The notes beneath the pieces are model-generated. The model did no database searches and had not been told where the DNA came from. It saw nothing but the letters and a program-made list of their open reading frames with translations. 64,000 nt of DNA from Zantedeschia hybrid cultivar (Eukaryota; Streptophyta; Magnoliopsida; Alismatales; Araceae), in NCBI GenBank assembly GCA_030544215.1, contig JARZZO010000009.1:53501129-53565128 (forward strand). Direction: 5' to 3'. Shown piece by piece: positions 34,402 to 44,577 of the stretch (within the stretch, counting starts at the first letter, position 1; each line of letters begins with the position of its first letter). A program made the translations under genes and the position numbers.

Positions 34402-34416
34402 TTGTGCTATTCACAA
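34402..34416 (+). repeat. Leader hairpin 3 of A
   Basis: TTGTG-CTATT-CACAA; the stem is intact and one loop base is changed. Confidence 0.65.
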
Positions 34417-34559
34417 GATCACTCCATTAGTTAGTGAGATTCTGATCCTTGCCATGAGACCATCGATGTCTCCCATTCTGTATATTTGAGGGTTATATAG
34501 TCCGCTAAAAAATAGTGAAAGTTAATTCAAGATAAAAGACTATATCTAAATTAATAAGA

Positions 34560-35485
34560 GTTATGTGCTTAATTTCTTTATAATCTCCTGAAAGTAATTT
34601 ATGTCATCAAATAATATGATATATGGCATATAGATGCCATGAGATTGGCATACTCCACTTATGCAGGTTGGCTGAGTGAGTCTAAAGAATGTCTTCATAT
34701 TCAATAAATGAAGAATGTCTTCAGATCCAGAAATACCTCGTCCTTAATATGTAGCATCCACATGACCTTACTGACAGTAAGGAGAAATCTTGTGACATCG
34801 TACCTAGTGAGACTAGGAGAAAGAGATACTCAAGGGTATGTCTTTGAGAAAGGCAAGGAGAATAAGCCTTAAATGGCTCAAACTGTTGCTAAAAAGGATA
34901 AAGTCTAGCCAGCTGAAATAGAGGAGTGCTTCCAGTACCACGTGCAAGGACATTAAAAAGGCAAACAGTGAGAATATGAAACTTGGTGAATTTTCGAGTA
35001 TTCTTAACTTTTGCTTGTCCATTATAGAATCCACGTCTTAGTATGAGATACTAGATCGTGCTCCTTATATCTGTAGAGATATGCAGATTTAGACAAGTAA
35101 AAGAAAATTATGAGTTGTAGAGGTTGATCTGAAGATTTTGATCAGCGCAAAGTTGCAGCTGATGCTATATGGACAACGAATCTCAAGATGCTTTTAGCGA
35201 ACTTAGTAGGATTTAATAATTATTATTTTATTTCATCTGTCATTAAGATCTCAATCTTAAATTATGTAGAGGTAGAGATGGATATCTATTGACTGAGCAT
35301 GGACAAATGTTGTTCCATTTATTTATGAAATAAATTGATGGATTTTTGTAAAACTAGTCAATAGATTATTGATGTGACATCTTATGTGATGAATATTCAC
35401 AAATCTCCTGAAGGAAAAGACAAAATATGAATCTAGATCATTTATGACACTGTAGGCTGGGTCATAAAACTTAGGACATATTGAA
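34560..35485 (+). pseudogene. Gag-protease remnant of A, cut by D
   Basis: This is severely decayed plus-strand copia coding sequence. Near 34880-34970 a segment (AQTVAKKDKV, PAEIEECFQYHVQGH) fits the lysine-rich linker and CCHC knuckle of copia gag with stops and lost cysteines. Near 35430-35475 a segment (HCRLGHKT) fits the integrase zinc motif. The frame is interrupted by solo LTR D at 35486. Confidence 0.55.
35481..35485. repeat. Target-site duplication of D, left
   Basis: TTGAA is repeated exactly at 38210-38214. Confidence 0.9.
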
Positions 35486-35580
35486 TGTAAGGACTGAGGT
35501 TTCAGGTTCAGTATTCGGGTCGGGTTCGGGCCGGATCCCCTGGTTTGGACCCTGTGGGGTCTTGAGAATTCTGACTGAAT

Positions 35581-35903
35581 GACGTCGGCACTGATCGACG
35601 CCTTTCAAAAGGCGTCTGTCTATGTGGACGCCATTTAAGTCTGTCGCTGTTGTGCCACGTGTACGCCACGTGGGCGGGTTTCGGGCCGCGAGAGTACGGC
35701 CCCTGTCTCGTCGTCTGAACGGCGTCCACGATGGACGACGCGATTTAGACTGCTACCCCTGCGATATCAGTGTACGGCGCCGGAGCGTTGTCAGTGCGGC
35801 CTGTCCTGTCGTCTGAACGGCGTCCGTGGTGAGCGACGCGTTTCAGACCGCTGTCAGTACGGCCCGTCCTGTCAGATGATTGGCGTCTGTCTCGATCGAC
35901 GCG
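35581..35903 (+). repeat. Inverted-repeat module block 1 of D (five 22-bp modules)
   Basis: Modules start at 35581, 35611, 35721, 35819 and 35882, all 6+10+6 bases. The first two are separated by 8 bases. Confidence 0.92.
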
Positions 35904-36462
35904 TTTTAGCCAGATTCAGATTGACCCCGCGAGCCTCCCCTTCTTTCCCTCATTCTTCGCCTCCACCCTCTCTCTCTTCGCCCGCTCCGCCCTCCTTTCC
36001 CCTTTCTCTTCCTCTTCTTCCTCCTCCATCACTCCAACACCTCCCTACCTCTCACCTCTACCTCCACCACTTCCTTCGCGACGTTCCATTCTCCGGACGG
36101 CGGCCGACGTCCCGGCGGAGTGGCGGCGTCCTCGAGGGTACCGGCGGCGGTCTGCGGTGCGGCGGGTCGGCGGCACGGAGCTTGGAGGAGTTCAAGAACC
36201 AGTAGGGGGATGAACCTTGCATGGACTGTGAATGTATTGCTCGTGATTTCCTTGGCGTGGCATGATATGTTTTGGGCTAGACTGAGCATGTTTAGGGGGT
36301 TTTCTTGTGGGAATGGCCGTGTTAGGGATTGTGGAATTGTAGCATGCTTGTGGTAGTTGATTTCCCTTTCCTCCCCCTTCTGTTTTGGGCATTTTTGGGG
36401 TGTTTGGGGTTAAGGGAGAAACCCTCGGATCGAACCAGGGAACCAGGTTTCTGGCGCTAAAC

Positions 36463-36808
36463 GGCGTCGTGCCTGGTCGACGCCTTTTATAAGGACGTCA
36501 GGGCAGTACGACGCCTTTTAAGGCAGAAACCTCCCTGTTCGAGTTTTCGTTGTACGGGGTTCTGGCACTAAAAGACGTCATGTATGGACGACGCCTTTTA
36601 GAAGGACGTTAGACCATCATGACGTCTTTTAGGCAGGAAATCACCCCGACTGAGGGTTCTGCAAACCTGGAATTCTGGTGTGAATGGCGTCTGTGGGCTC
36701 TGACGCGTTTTAAAGGGCGGCTTCCCAGGTCGACGTGTTTTAAGGAATTAATATGGTTTAAATGAACCTGTTTGAGGGGCTTGAATGGCGTCGACCTCGG
36801 TCGACACG
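36463..36808 (+). repeat. Inverted-repeat module block 2 of D (seven 22-bp modules)
   Basis: Modules start at 36463, 36494, 36574, 36605, 36686, 36716 and 36787. Arms vary (GGCGTC, GACGTC, GACGTT, GGCGGC / GACGCC, GACGTC, GACGTG, GACACG) but spacing stays at 22 bp. The last matches the extended palindrome of C. Confidence 0.9.
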
Positions 36809-38209
36809 ATTCAAGACAGAACTGCTTTAACTCCTGTTATTAACACATGTTTCACGGTTGGATGGTTCGAATGCATGCTTTAAGCTGTACGCTGAGACGG
36901 AGGTTTACTGTGCGAATGGAATCATGTTATGTGTGTGTATGTGCTTATGCGAATATGGAATCGGAATAACTGTGGTTTACGTTTGTCACCTTGGGCCGAT
37001 GGGGACAGGGCCATGGTGTCTGTGAGGCATTGTTGCCGTACCGGTGGGGGAGTGGTACATGTTGTGTTTTACCTTTGGCTGAGGGAAGCAGAACCACCTT
37101 GAGCCCGTCGGGCCGGAGTAGCCGGTGTGCTATCCGAGGGGTTGCTGTTTGGTCTCAGCGGGTCGGGGTTTCCCTATTTGTCGTGGCAGCTTCCGGCGCA
37201 TTTCTTGCTGTGGAGCTGGTTGTGGTACTGTTGGAGTTGTTTTACCCCTGTAGCCACTGGGCCTGATGTGACCTTTGATCAAGGTTACGAGTGGTACCCT
37301 TCGTCCTTTGGCCTGACGCAGCCCGGGAGGTTAGGGTTGTGGGTAGTTCCTGTAGCTTCGGCTTGACGGGGGTTCGCCAGTCCCCAGGACCCTCCTGAAG
37401 CGCCGAGGCCTGGCGTGGAGGAAATCCGGTCGGTAGGACAGTAGTCTAGACTGCTTGTGTGCATACGTAGCTGGGCAGTGGTGGTTCACTGGTCCCAGTT
37501 AGTCCTAGTTTGACTCACTGCCTCACCCTACAGTGCCCCGGAACACTGTAGGGGCGGACAGGCGTGAGTAGTGGTGGTAGTGTTGTGAGGCGACGTTTGT
37601 TGACAGTCGACAGTGTGGTTTGGTCGTTTCGTGGACCTTGGTTGTGAGACGTGACTTTGTGTTGGGTTCTTCGGGTTACTTAGAACTGTTCCTGCTACAC
37701 TGCTTATGCGTACGTTTCATATCAGGTTTGGGCACCATGTTTACTGCTTTATTTAATTGCCATATATCCGTATTGTTGCACTTGTGGGTGTGTGAGTGGG
37801 AGGCAGGGGATCGGATGATCCCTACTGAGCCCAATTCTGGTGTGGCTCACTCCCTGCGGTTTCAGGTGTGGACCTCGTGGCGTGTGGCGGCGTGTGGTGT
37901 CTTCTCGGTGTGCGGGCCAGCAGCTGTCTCAGTTCCGGGGTATGCCCCGATGTTGTTGTACTTTACTTCTGCCTATACTTATTTAATTTGTTGGACCATG
38001 TAATTATTGTTGGACTGTATACGGACATTGTTATCTTCCTTCCTGCGCACTTGTTATATCTTTGTAGTCCATGTGATTGTTATATTTAGCCTTGTTTAGC
38101 GCTTACTCCTCCAGATGTGTTGTGTGAGATCCGGGTGTGAACCCGCAGTTAATGGGCTGACATCCATTTAGTGATCGGGTCTCCGGTCATAGGATGGCGG
38201 GTCGTTACA

Positions 38210-38214
38210 TTGAA
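38210..38214. repeat. Target-site duplication of D, right
   Basis: TTGAA, identical to 35481-35485. Confidence 0.9.
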
Positions 38215-39700
38215 GTTCATAAATGCTGATGTATATAGTCCAGTATCCTCTCAGAGCCGTATAATGTTACTACTATTTTTGTTCTTTCGCAATGATGATT
38301 TCTCTAAAGATTCGGCTATGTGTACTTGTTGAAATACAAGTCGAAAGTATTTGAGAAAATTAAGAGATTTATGAATAAATTGGAGTGACACATTGGAAAG
38401 AGTATTAAAACTCTTCAATTTGATTGGGGAGATGAATACTTAAGAAATTCACACAACTCTTGAAAGATAATGGGCTCTCAATTGACCTCTGTGAATACAC
38501 CTTATTTGATATAGTGCGACCTATGATAAGTTTGCATGTTTCTCCTATTTCCTTGATGGTTTAAGTATTGGCATTAGATGTATATACTTTTGATAAGGTT
38601 CCAAATAGATCAGTGCATATTACTCTATATGGGATATGGAGAGGAAAGTGGCCAGACTTTAAATGTGTTAAAGTCAGGCGATGTCCAACACATGTGATGA
38701 GGCTTTTAGTATATTTGACTTCAGGAATGGCAAGAAACTCTGACATCCAGACCATCCATGCCGATCAAGTTTAGAACTTGATAGACTTGAGGGTAATGTA
38801 CCCATTAGCTGCAAGTAGATCTTCAAATGGAAGACAGGTGATGATGGACTGTTTGATACTCGTATTGCAAGACATAGCATATCCTGATCATTGGGAATGA
38901 CAAAGAAATGTTACCAACAGTAAGAGCATGATTATCCATAATTTCTCTACAAAGGATTTATGTGAAGTATCCTACATATTGTGAATATGTATCTATGGAG
39001 ATAGATTGCTAAAGATACTTGATTTAACCTAATTTAAGTACATCGACTGAAATGTTAAAAAAATGTGACATGACAAATTTCAAAGGAGATCTCATATTGA
39101 TGAGATGAGGAATTAAATTTCTTTAAGGAAATATTTCTTATAGAGAGATTGCATGTACTATGTTTGATACAATGTGTACAATAAGCATCAGGTAGATTTA
39201 AGAGAACTTTATAAAAAGGTGGTAAAATACATCCTTATGTATTTGAGAAAAACTAAGGATGTGCTCCTAGCACCTGGAGGAATTAATTTAAAGCTGCAAG
39301 CTTGCACTGACTCAAGCTTCCAATGAGTAATGGATAATAGAAAATTGATATCAGATTATGACTTGAAGACAAAGACAAGTACATAGTTACTGAGATTGTG
39401 TGGATGAAGAAGTTCATCCTTGAATTAGGGGTAGTTCCATACACTTATGATCTCGTCTCATTATTGTGAGACAATAGTGGGAGTAACTGATTAAGTGAAA
39501 GAGTCGCGGTCTTATCAGAAGTTGGAGAACATTTTGAGACACTTTCACCTGATCAGAAAGATAAGTTACATAGGATATATAGAGTAATGAAAATGATTCT
39601 ATTTCTAGATGATATAGAAGATCCCTAACTAAGCCTTAGTCATAGGTCTTTTGTGAGCATCACCTAAGTTTGATGGAGATCAAATATGAAGGTGATGGCT
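38215..39700 (+). pseudogene. Integrase, RT and RNase H remnant of A
   Basis: This resumes after D. Integrase pieces (LKDNGLSIDLCEYT, FDIVRPMISLHVSPISLMV, YTFDKVPNRSVHITLYGIWR, then a degenerate GCP-H-V block) lie at about 38455-38700. The start of RT (IFKWKTGDDGLFDTRIA, preceded by a stop for Trp) lies at about 38815-38865 and is followed almost at once by the post-catalytic IIGNDKEMLPTVRA block near 38890, so the RT core with its YVDD site is deleted. RNase H/tail pieces (LKLQACTDSSFQ, HFHLIRKI) lie at about 39285-39570. Stops are frequent. Confidence 0.7.
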
Positions 39701-39705
39701 TTAGT

Positions 39706-39718
39706 CCAAGTGGAAGAT
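39706..39718 (+). other. Polypurine tract of A
   Basis: CCAAGTGGAAGAT directly precedes the TGTTAGAG start of the 3' LTR. This is the classical plant copia tract. Confidence 0.85.
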
Positions 39719-41274
39719 TGTTAGAGATAGGTGTCCTGAATGCCAATCATAAGGCACCTATTACATTCAAGTTCACTGATAAATGAAATTAATTCATTAT
39801 GAAGATTGGCGATTACGAATTGCGCATAATGAAGTCCGTAGAATTATGAAGGTAATATTAGATCACAATGAGATTGTGATAATAAGACAAACTCCTGACC
39901 GTAATTCCTAAATGTTCTCAGTTATAGGATATTTGAGACATGACATCTAATATCTAGATAGACTGGTGTGTGTTATGCCTGCTTATATGATGATCGGACT
40001 GATCTCATGGTTACATGAGTGGGGACACTAGGGCAAACACACACGTGCTCATTGGGGAATGAGTTCCCTTTGCTGATCTAACTTGAATCCTGGATAGTAA
40101 TTTGTCTGACTGTCAACCAGCATGATTCAACGTCACAATAGCGTGGTTGGTCCTTAGACCTGAGACACCAAAGACATCTTGTCAGTAGACTTCTGGGCTT
40201 TGACCTTGGCTTACAAATTCTTATTCATGGGGTTCTTAATAGTCAAGGATCGGGTCCAACGGAAGACCTTCGAAGGTGATTGCATGTTTAATAAGGGATC
40301 ACCCACTCTCAGGTAATTAGAGAGAAAATACTCTAGCAAAAATGCATAGGAGTCTCTAGCCAGAGCGGACATAATATCAAGAAAGGTGTTTTCTGATATT
40401 GTACAATATCTGATCCAAGTGAGTTAATCATCTAGGGTTTGACAGTTGACTATGCCTTAGGTTAATTCGAAAGCATTGTACGGATGAAGGATTATAGTCA
40501 TATGGTAACTGTAGACAAAAAGGTTTTGTGAGCGGGTTGTTGAACCCTATTACCTTTTGGGATCAAGCGGTGTTGCTTGGCACCTAACATGATCGAAAGT
40601 CTAGTCAAATTCATATGAGATGTTAATTCAGTTAAATAATTAATTAAATATATGATATTAATTACTATAAGTTAATAACATATTGTGGAACTTAACGGAC
40701 TGAAAATCGAACTAGTAAATGGGCCCATAGGGTCACACGTACAAAGATTCTTAGTAGGTGGCATTTAGTCGGTTTTATATTAATTCGGAGACTTTTATGA
40801 AAAGTAGCGCTGACTTAATATAAATACATGCCTTGAAGAAACCATGGGCCAAGTTCCAGGGCTTCTCCATGTTGGCCACCCCCTCTCTCTCCTCCTCCTC
40901 TGGGCACCTTGTTAGAGGCACCAGTTTCTTCTCCGTCTTCATCGTGCGTGATTCCCGATGGTCAAGAAAGCTCCGCCCACTTGCTACGGGCTTCATTTTG
41001 GCGAAGAAGCTTCAACAAGTGCGCCAATTTAGACAAGGGAGCGAGGAAAAACAGCCGACGAGGATCGCGTGGATACCTCTAGAGGTTAGACACTTGTGTA
41101 GCTAGTGGCATTGCCTCGATGGACCCGACACGGGTGCAGATTCGAATTTGTGCAAGGTGATCTATGATGACTGAGTTTTATTCATTTTTGTCAGAAACAG
41201 ATTGGGAACAGGCGAGATTTATTTTTGCCATTCATTTTCGCTGCGTTCTTCATCGTCCTGCCTTAATCCTTATA
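39719..41274 (+). repeat. 3' LTR of A
   Basis: The 1556-bp LTR matches the split 5' LTR and contains TAATATAAATA at about 40817-40828. It ends CCTTATA, where the 5' LTR has CCCTACA, and is followed by AGGAG. Confidence 0.93.
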
Positions 41275-41279
41275 AGGAG
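41275..41279. repeat. Target-site duplication of A, right
   Basis: AGGAG, against GGGAG at 12310-12314. Confidence 0.75.
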
Positions 41280-41815
41280 TCCCTTCCCTATGAGATGAGG
41301 TTCGGTAGGGGTATCGTCGATCGAGTTTAGTCCCATATGAGGATGGGGAGTCCCTTTCCTGCGAGACGAGGCTCGGCAGGGGTGTCACCGATAGAGTTTA
41401 GTCCCATTTGAAGATGAAGAGCTCCTTCCCTACGAGATAGTGCTCGGCAGGGGTATCGTCGATTGAGTTTAGTCCCATTTGAGAGTGGGGAGGCCCTTCC
41501 CTGCAAGACAAGGCTTAGCAAGGGTATCTTCAATCAAGTTTAGTCCGTATGAGGGTGAGGAGCCCCTTCCCTACAAGACGAGACTTGATAGGGATGTCGC
41601 TGATTAAGTTTAGTCTCATTTTAGGGTGGGGAGCTCCTTTCCTACAAGACGAGGCTCGGCAGGGGTATTACTAATCTAGTTTAATCCCATTTGAGGGTGG
41701 GGAGTCCTTCCTTACGAGACTCGACTCGACAGGGGTATCGTCGATCGAGTTTAGTCTTATGGGGGGGCCCTTCCCTACGAGATGACTCTCGATTAGGGCA
41801 TCCTCCATCGAGTTT
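41275..41815. repeat. Minisatellite of element G, right part
   Basis: About eight further units of roughly 70 bp continue the array at 11831-12314 in the same orientation and phase. Confidence 0.9.
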
Positions 41816-42001
41816 TTATGACCAGATGAAGCTTTGAACGTTGTTGGTCGATCATAATATATTCATTTTCAACCATAACAAAGTGCAAGAAATAATCATT
41901 GTTCTTAAAGTACATAAAAAGAATGACTGTTAAACATATTAAAGGTGGTCTAGACCTATTGAAGTAAAGAAAATAATAAACTATGACTCATCTAATCCAT
42001 G
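41816..42001 (-). other. Spacer between repeat array and protease of G
   Basis: This is short sequence where RT would be expected downstream of the protease on the minus strand. No RT motif is seen; the gag-protease frame ends with a stop at about 42004. Confidence 0.5.
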
Positions 42002-44440
42002 TCACTCGTCAGGGATAGTGGGATTCTTTAATTGTGCATTGGTCGCTGCAAGGTATGTCTGTCGGGCGACATGTTGGTTTCCTCGAGCCTCTCCGACTCC
42101 TTCTTTAGTCGGAAACTTTAGTTTTTGATGGAGGCTAGAGGGGATGACCTTAAACCTCCCTAGGTAATCCCTTCCTAGGATGACATTATAGGCAGAAGGA
42201 ACATCCACCACCATAAATTCGATTTCCCATATGATTGTCCAACGTCATGGATGGTGATCTGTCCTTTTATAGTGACTGATTGGCCACCAAAGCCGTATAT
42301 TGGGGTTTGGATCTTGAGCGTGCCGGACAAGTTTGGCTTATGTTGCATGAAGCAGTCGAGGAACAAGAAGTCCAAAGAGCTCCCATTGTCGATGAAGACT
42401 CTTTTAACCCTATAACCTACAATGTCAGCTTCAATTACTAGCGCATCATTATGTGGGAGCACGATACCTTGGAGGTCTTCAGATTAAGTGATGGGCTCTT
42501 TGGTCAAGGGCGGACGGGTGACAATGGCAACCTCCCAGGGGAGCCTTTGTGTCTCAGAGGCATAGCTTCGCATCTTCTTATTGCTATCTCCACCACTGGA
42601 AGCTCCTCTATTGATCATGTGGATGATTCGCTCAAAAGGGGTTGGCCCCTCTCGACTAGCATGTGGAGGGGACTGGTGGCCGTCCCTCGAGCCCTGTCGT
42701 GATTCTTGCTCTCCTCTATGAGCGATGTACCTCTTCAGATATTCTCGCTTGATGAGGTCTTCGATCTCCCGTATGAGGTCATAGCATTCAGATGTAAAGT
42801 GGCCATACTTGTTGTGGAAGGCATATAACTTTTTAGACTTCTTAGCCCCTAGGATGGGTGTCATTTCCTTGGGCCAATGTACATAGCCCTCATTTTCAAT
42901 CTCTTGGAGAATGCAGTCGATCGGCGTGTTCAACATATTGTAATTTCCTTCCCGCTGATCTGAGAATCGGTCATGCCGTCCTTCTGCTTGATCCTTGTAA
43001 AGCCAACCAGGCCGGTCTCGCTTTAGTCATCATTTATTATGACCAGAAGCTGGTTGATCTTTAGTTTTTCCCTCAAGATTCGAGTGTTGCTGCAAGGTTT
43101 TGCATGCACGGAGCAATTCTTCACTATTAATGCACTGGTTGACCTTTCTTACAAAGTCGAAGAGGTCAATCGAGAGCTCCTTGCTTAGCTCAAACTGACC
43201 TTTTTAGCTGGTCGTCCCTGCTATGAAGTATTGTGACACGTTAGGCACATCCACATTGGGGATCTTCGGAGCAGCCTCATGAAAATGCGCCCAATACCTT
43301 CAGAGTGATTCATCTCTCCTTTGGTGCAAGGACGTCAGAGACGCCATAGTCACTAGCATACGCCTACTTGCGGCGAAGTTATTATGAAAAGAATGTTGTA
43401 GTTCTTTGAAGTTATCAATGGAGTTAGGTTTGAGCTGTCGGAATCATTGTTGAATGTTCACCTCTAACGTTGTCGGGAAGACTTAACATTTAATTTTGTC
43501 TGACATGTTTAAGAGTGAGAACATGCTTTTGAACATTTGCAGTTGATCATTCGGGTCTTTCATGCCATCATAAGTTTTTAATGTAGGCATGCAGAAACGT
43601 AGGGAGGAGGTTGCTCGTACACTCTCCTAGTAAAATAGAAATTCCAGCCCCCTTGATCTTCTAGGGCAAACTTTCAATCATGGTGGAGTAGCTTATAAAC
43701 TTATTCTTCTAGTTTCCGCACCCTCCATTCCCCGAGGGACAAGCGGCGGGAGTGGCAGTTAGACCTACCATGCTTGCTCCAAGGTATGGCTGTCGAACTT
43801 GAAGAAGAGGAGTCTAGGCCGGGGGACTCCCTGGATGAAGTGTTGCTATCGATGAAACCATCATTCTGTCGTTGACGATGCGAACCTTTGGTTCGGGGTG
43901 GGGGAGAGGCTTCTTGCCTGACCATGTGACCCCTAACTAGAGGGTCGTGCTTGAACCAATTGCTTATGTGACCGGCCACACTCCTTGTCTAGCATGGGGT
44001 CATGGTGTAAAGGCTGCCTCTCTGTGAGGACCACATGGCCACCTGATGGGAGTGGTCGGGGAGGTTGTAGTGGATTCTCCGTGTTTTGATGACTTCTGAC
44101 AGGACTTGCCGTCCGATTGCACCTCCTGCACTGCGTGTCTCCTTCGAGGTGATCGACTGTGGCCTCTAGCCGACATATAAGGTTGACCAAGTACTGTAGA
44201 TCGGGACCGCTTGCCTGGCGTAATTCCTCGGGATGGTTGGAGTCACCATTGGGAGGTCTCGACGGAAGGAGGGCATCAACGGCTAGAGGAGGTGGCGGAG
44301 GGAGAGGTTTATCCTATCCCCCGCTGCTTCCTTTTGTCGAGACATGTGATTGCCTCTCACGATGGCTTTCCGAACCATTTCCTATAGACAATGCCAAAAG
44401 ATGATGAGCCAAGATCTCATCCGCCACGATTAGAGCCTTT
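42002..44440 (-). pseudogene. Gag-protease of element G (Tat/Retand-like)
   Basis: Gag core on the minus strand at about 43620-43140 includes MPTLKTYDGMKDPNDQLQMF, SMFSLLNMSDKIKC, a SIDNFKELQHSF block and RRMLVTMASLTSLHQRRDES. A second gag segment at 42936-42484 includes KKLYAFHNKYGHFTSECYDL and REIEDLIKREYLKRYI, typical of Tat/Retand gag. The protease at 42462-42002 has PHNDALVIEADIVGYRVKRV, active-site FIDNGSSLDFLFLDCF and PSAYNVILGRDYLGRFKVIP. An N-terminal piece lies at 44190-43933. Frameshifts and stops separate the blocks. The protease frame ends with no pol behind it. Confidence 0.82.
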
Positions 44441-44521
44441 ACGAACAAAGAGATGAAGCCGGTCGGTCCCTGCAAAACAAAACACCATCAGAGGGCCCCC
44501 GACAACAATTTGAGGGAGCCA
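44441..44521 (-). other. Leader and probable primer-binding region of G
   Basis: This lies between gag and the LTR on the minus strand. The sequence after the presumed LTR end at 44522 reads TGGCTCCCTCAAATTG, which is not the initiator-Met type; I cannot name the tRNA. Confidence 0.4.
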
Positions 44522-44577
44522 TGTCCGATGTCTAAGTCAAAAGGCTGGGGATGTTGTGGGAAAGACTGGGTAACTTG
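44522..44577 (-). repeat. 5' LTR of G, inner part
   Basis: About 56 bp lie between the putative primer-binding region and solo LTR I. The boundary is inferred from a TG start and by joining with 47724-48195 to make an LTR of about 530 bp. Confidence 0.5.
44573..44577. repeat. Target-site duplication of I, left
   Basis: ACTTG; the partner at 47719-47723 is GCTTG (one mismatch). Confidence 0.65.

Larger units (their letters stand above)
31817..34559 (+). other. Leader region of element A
   Basis: About 2.7 kb lie between C and the first recognisable gag remnant of A. A GC-rich segment (about 32020-32570) of CCGGCG/GGCCCA-rich sequence includes a run of C at about 32523-32534. AT-rich sequence follows with nine spaced palindromes (32755-33226), and further AT-rich sequence carries three short hairpins (34134-34416). 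No coding region is recognised. It could include another unrecognised insertion. Confidence 0.55.
35486..38209 (+). mobile_element. Element D: solo LTR related to the LTR of C
   Basis: This 2724-bp LTR begins TGTAAGGACTGAG and ends GTCGTTACA. It is flanked by an exact TTGAA duplication, with no internal element sequence, which is the signature of LTR-LTR recombination. It shares with C the paired CACGTG boxes, the CT-rich tract, the GC-rich segment and twelve 22-bp modules (five at 35581-35903, seven at 36463-36808), but it is about 380 bp longer and clearly diverged. Confidence 0.95.
12315..41274 (+). mobile_element. Element A: degenerate Angela/Tork-like Ty1/copia element, carrying B, C and D
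   Basis: The LTRs are 12315-13231 plus 21702-22346 (split by B, 1562 bp in total) and 39719-41274 (1556 bp). The internal region is 22347-22381 plus 31817-35485 plus 38215-39718, interrupted by C and D. The primer-binding site is at 22348 and the purine tract at 39706-39718. The order gag, protease, integrase, RT-RNase H and motifs such as GLSIDLCEYT and GNDKEML match plant Angela/Tork copia proteins. Coding sequence is full of stops, and most of RT is deleted near 38870-38890. The element lies inside the minisatellite of G. Confidence 0.88.
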
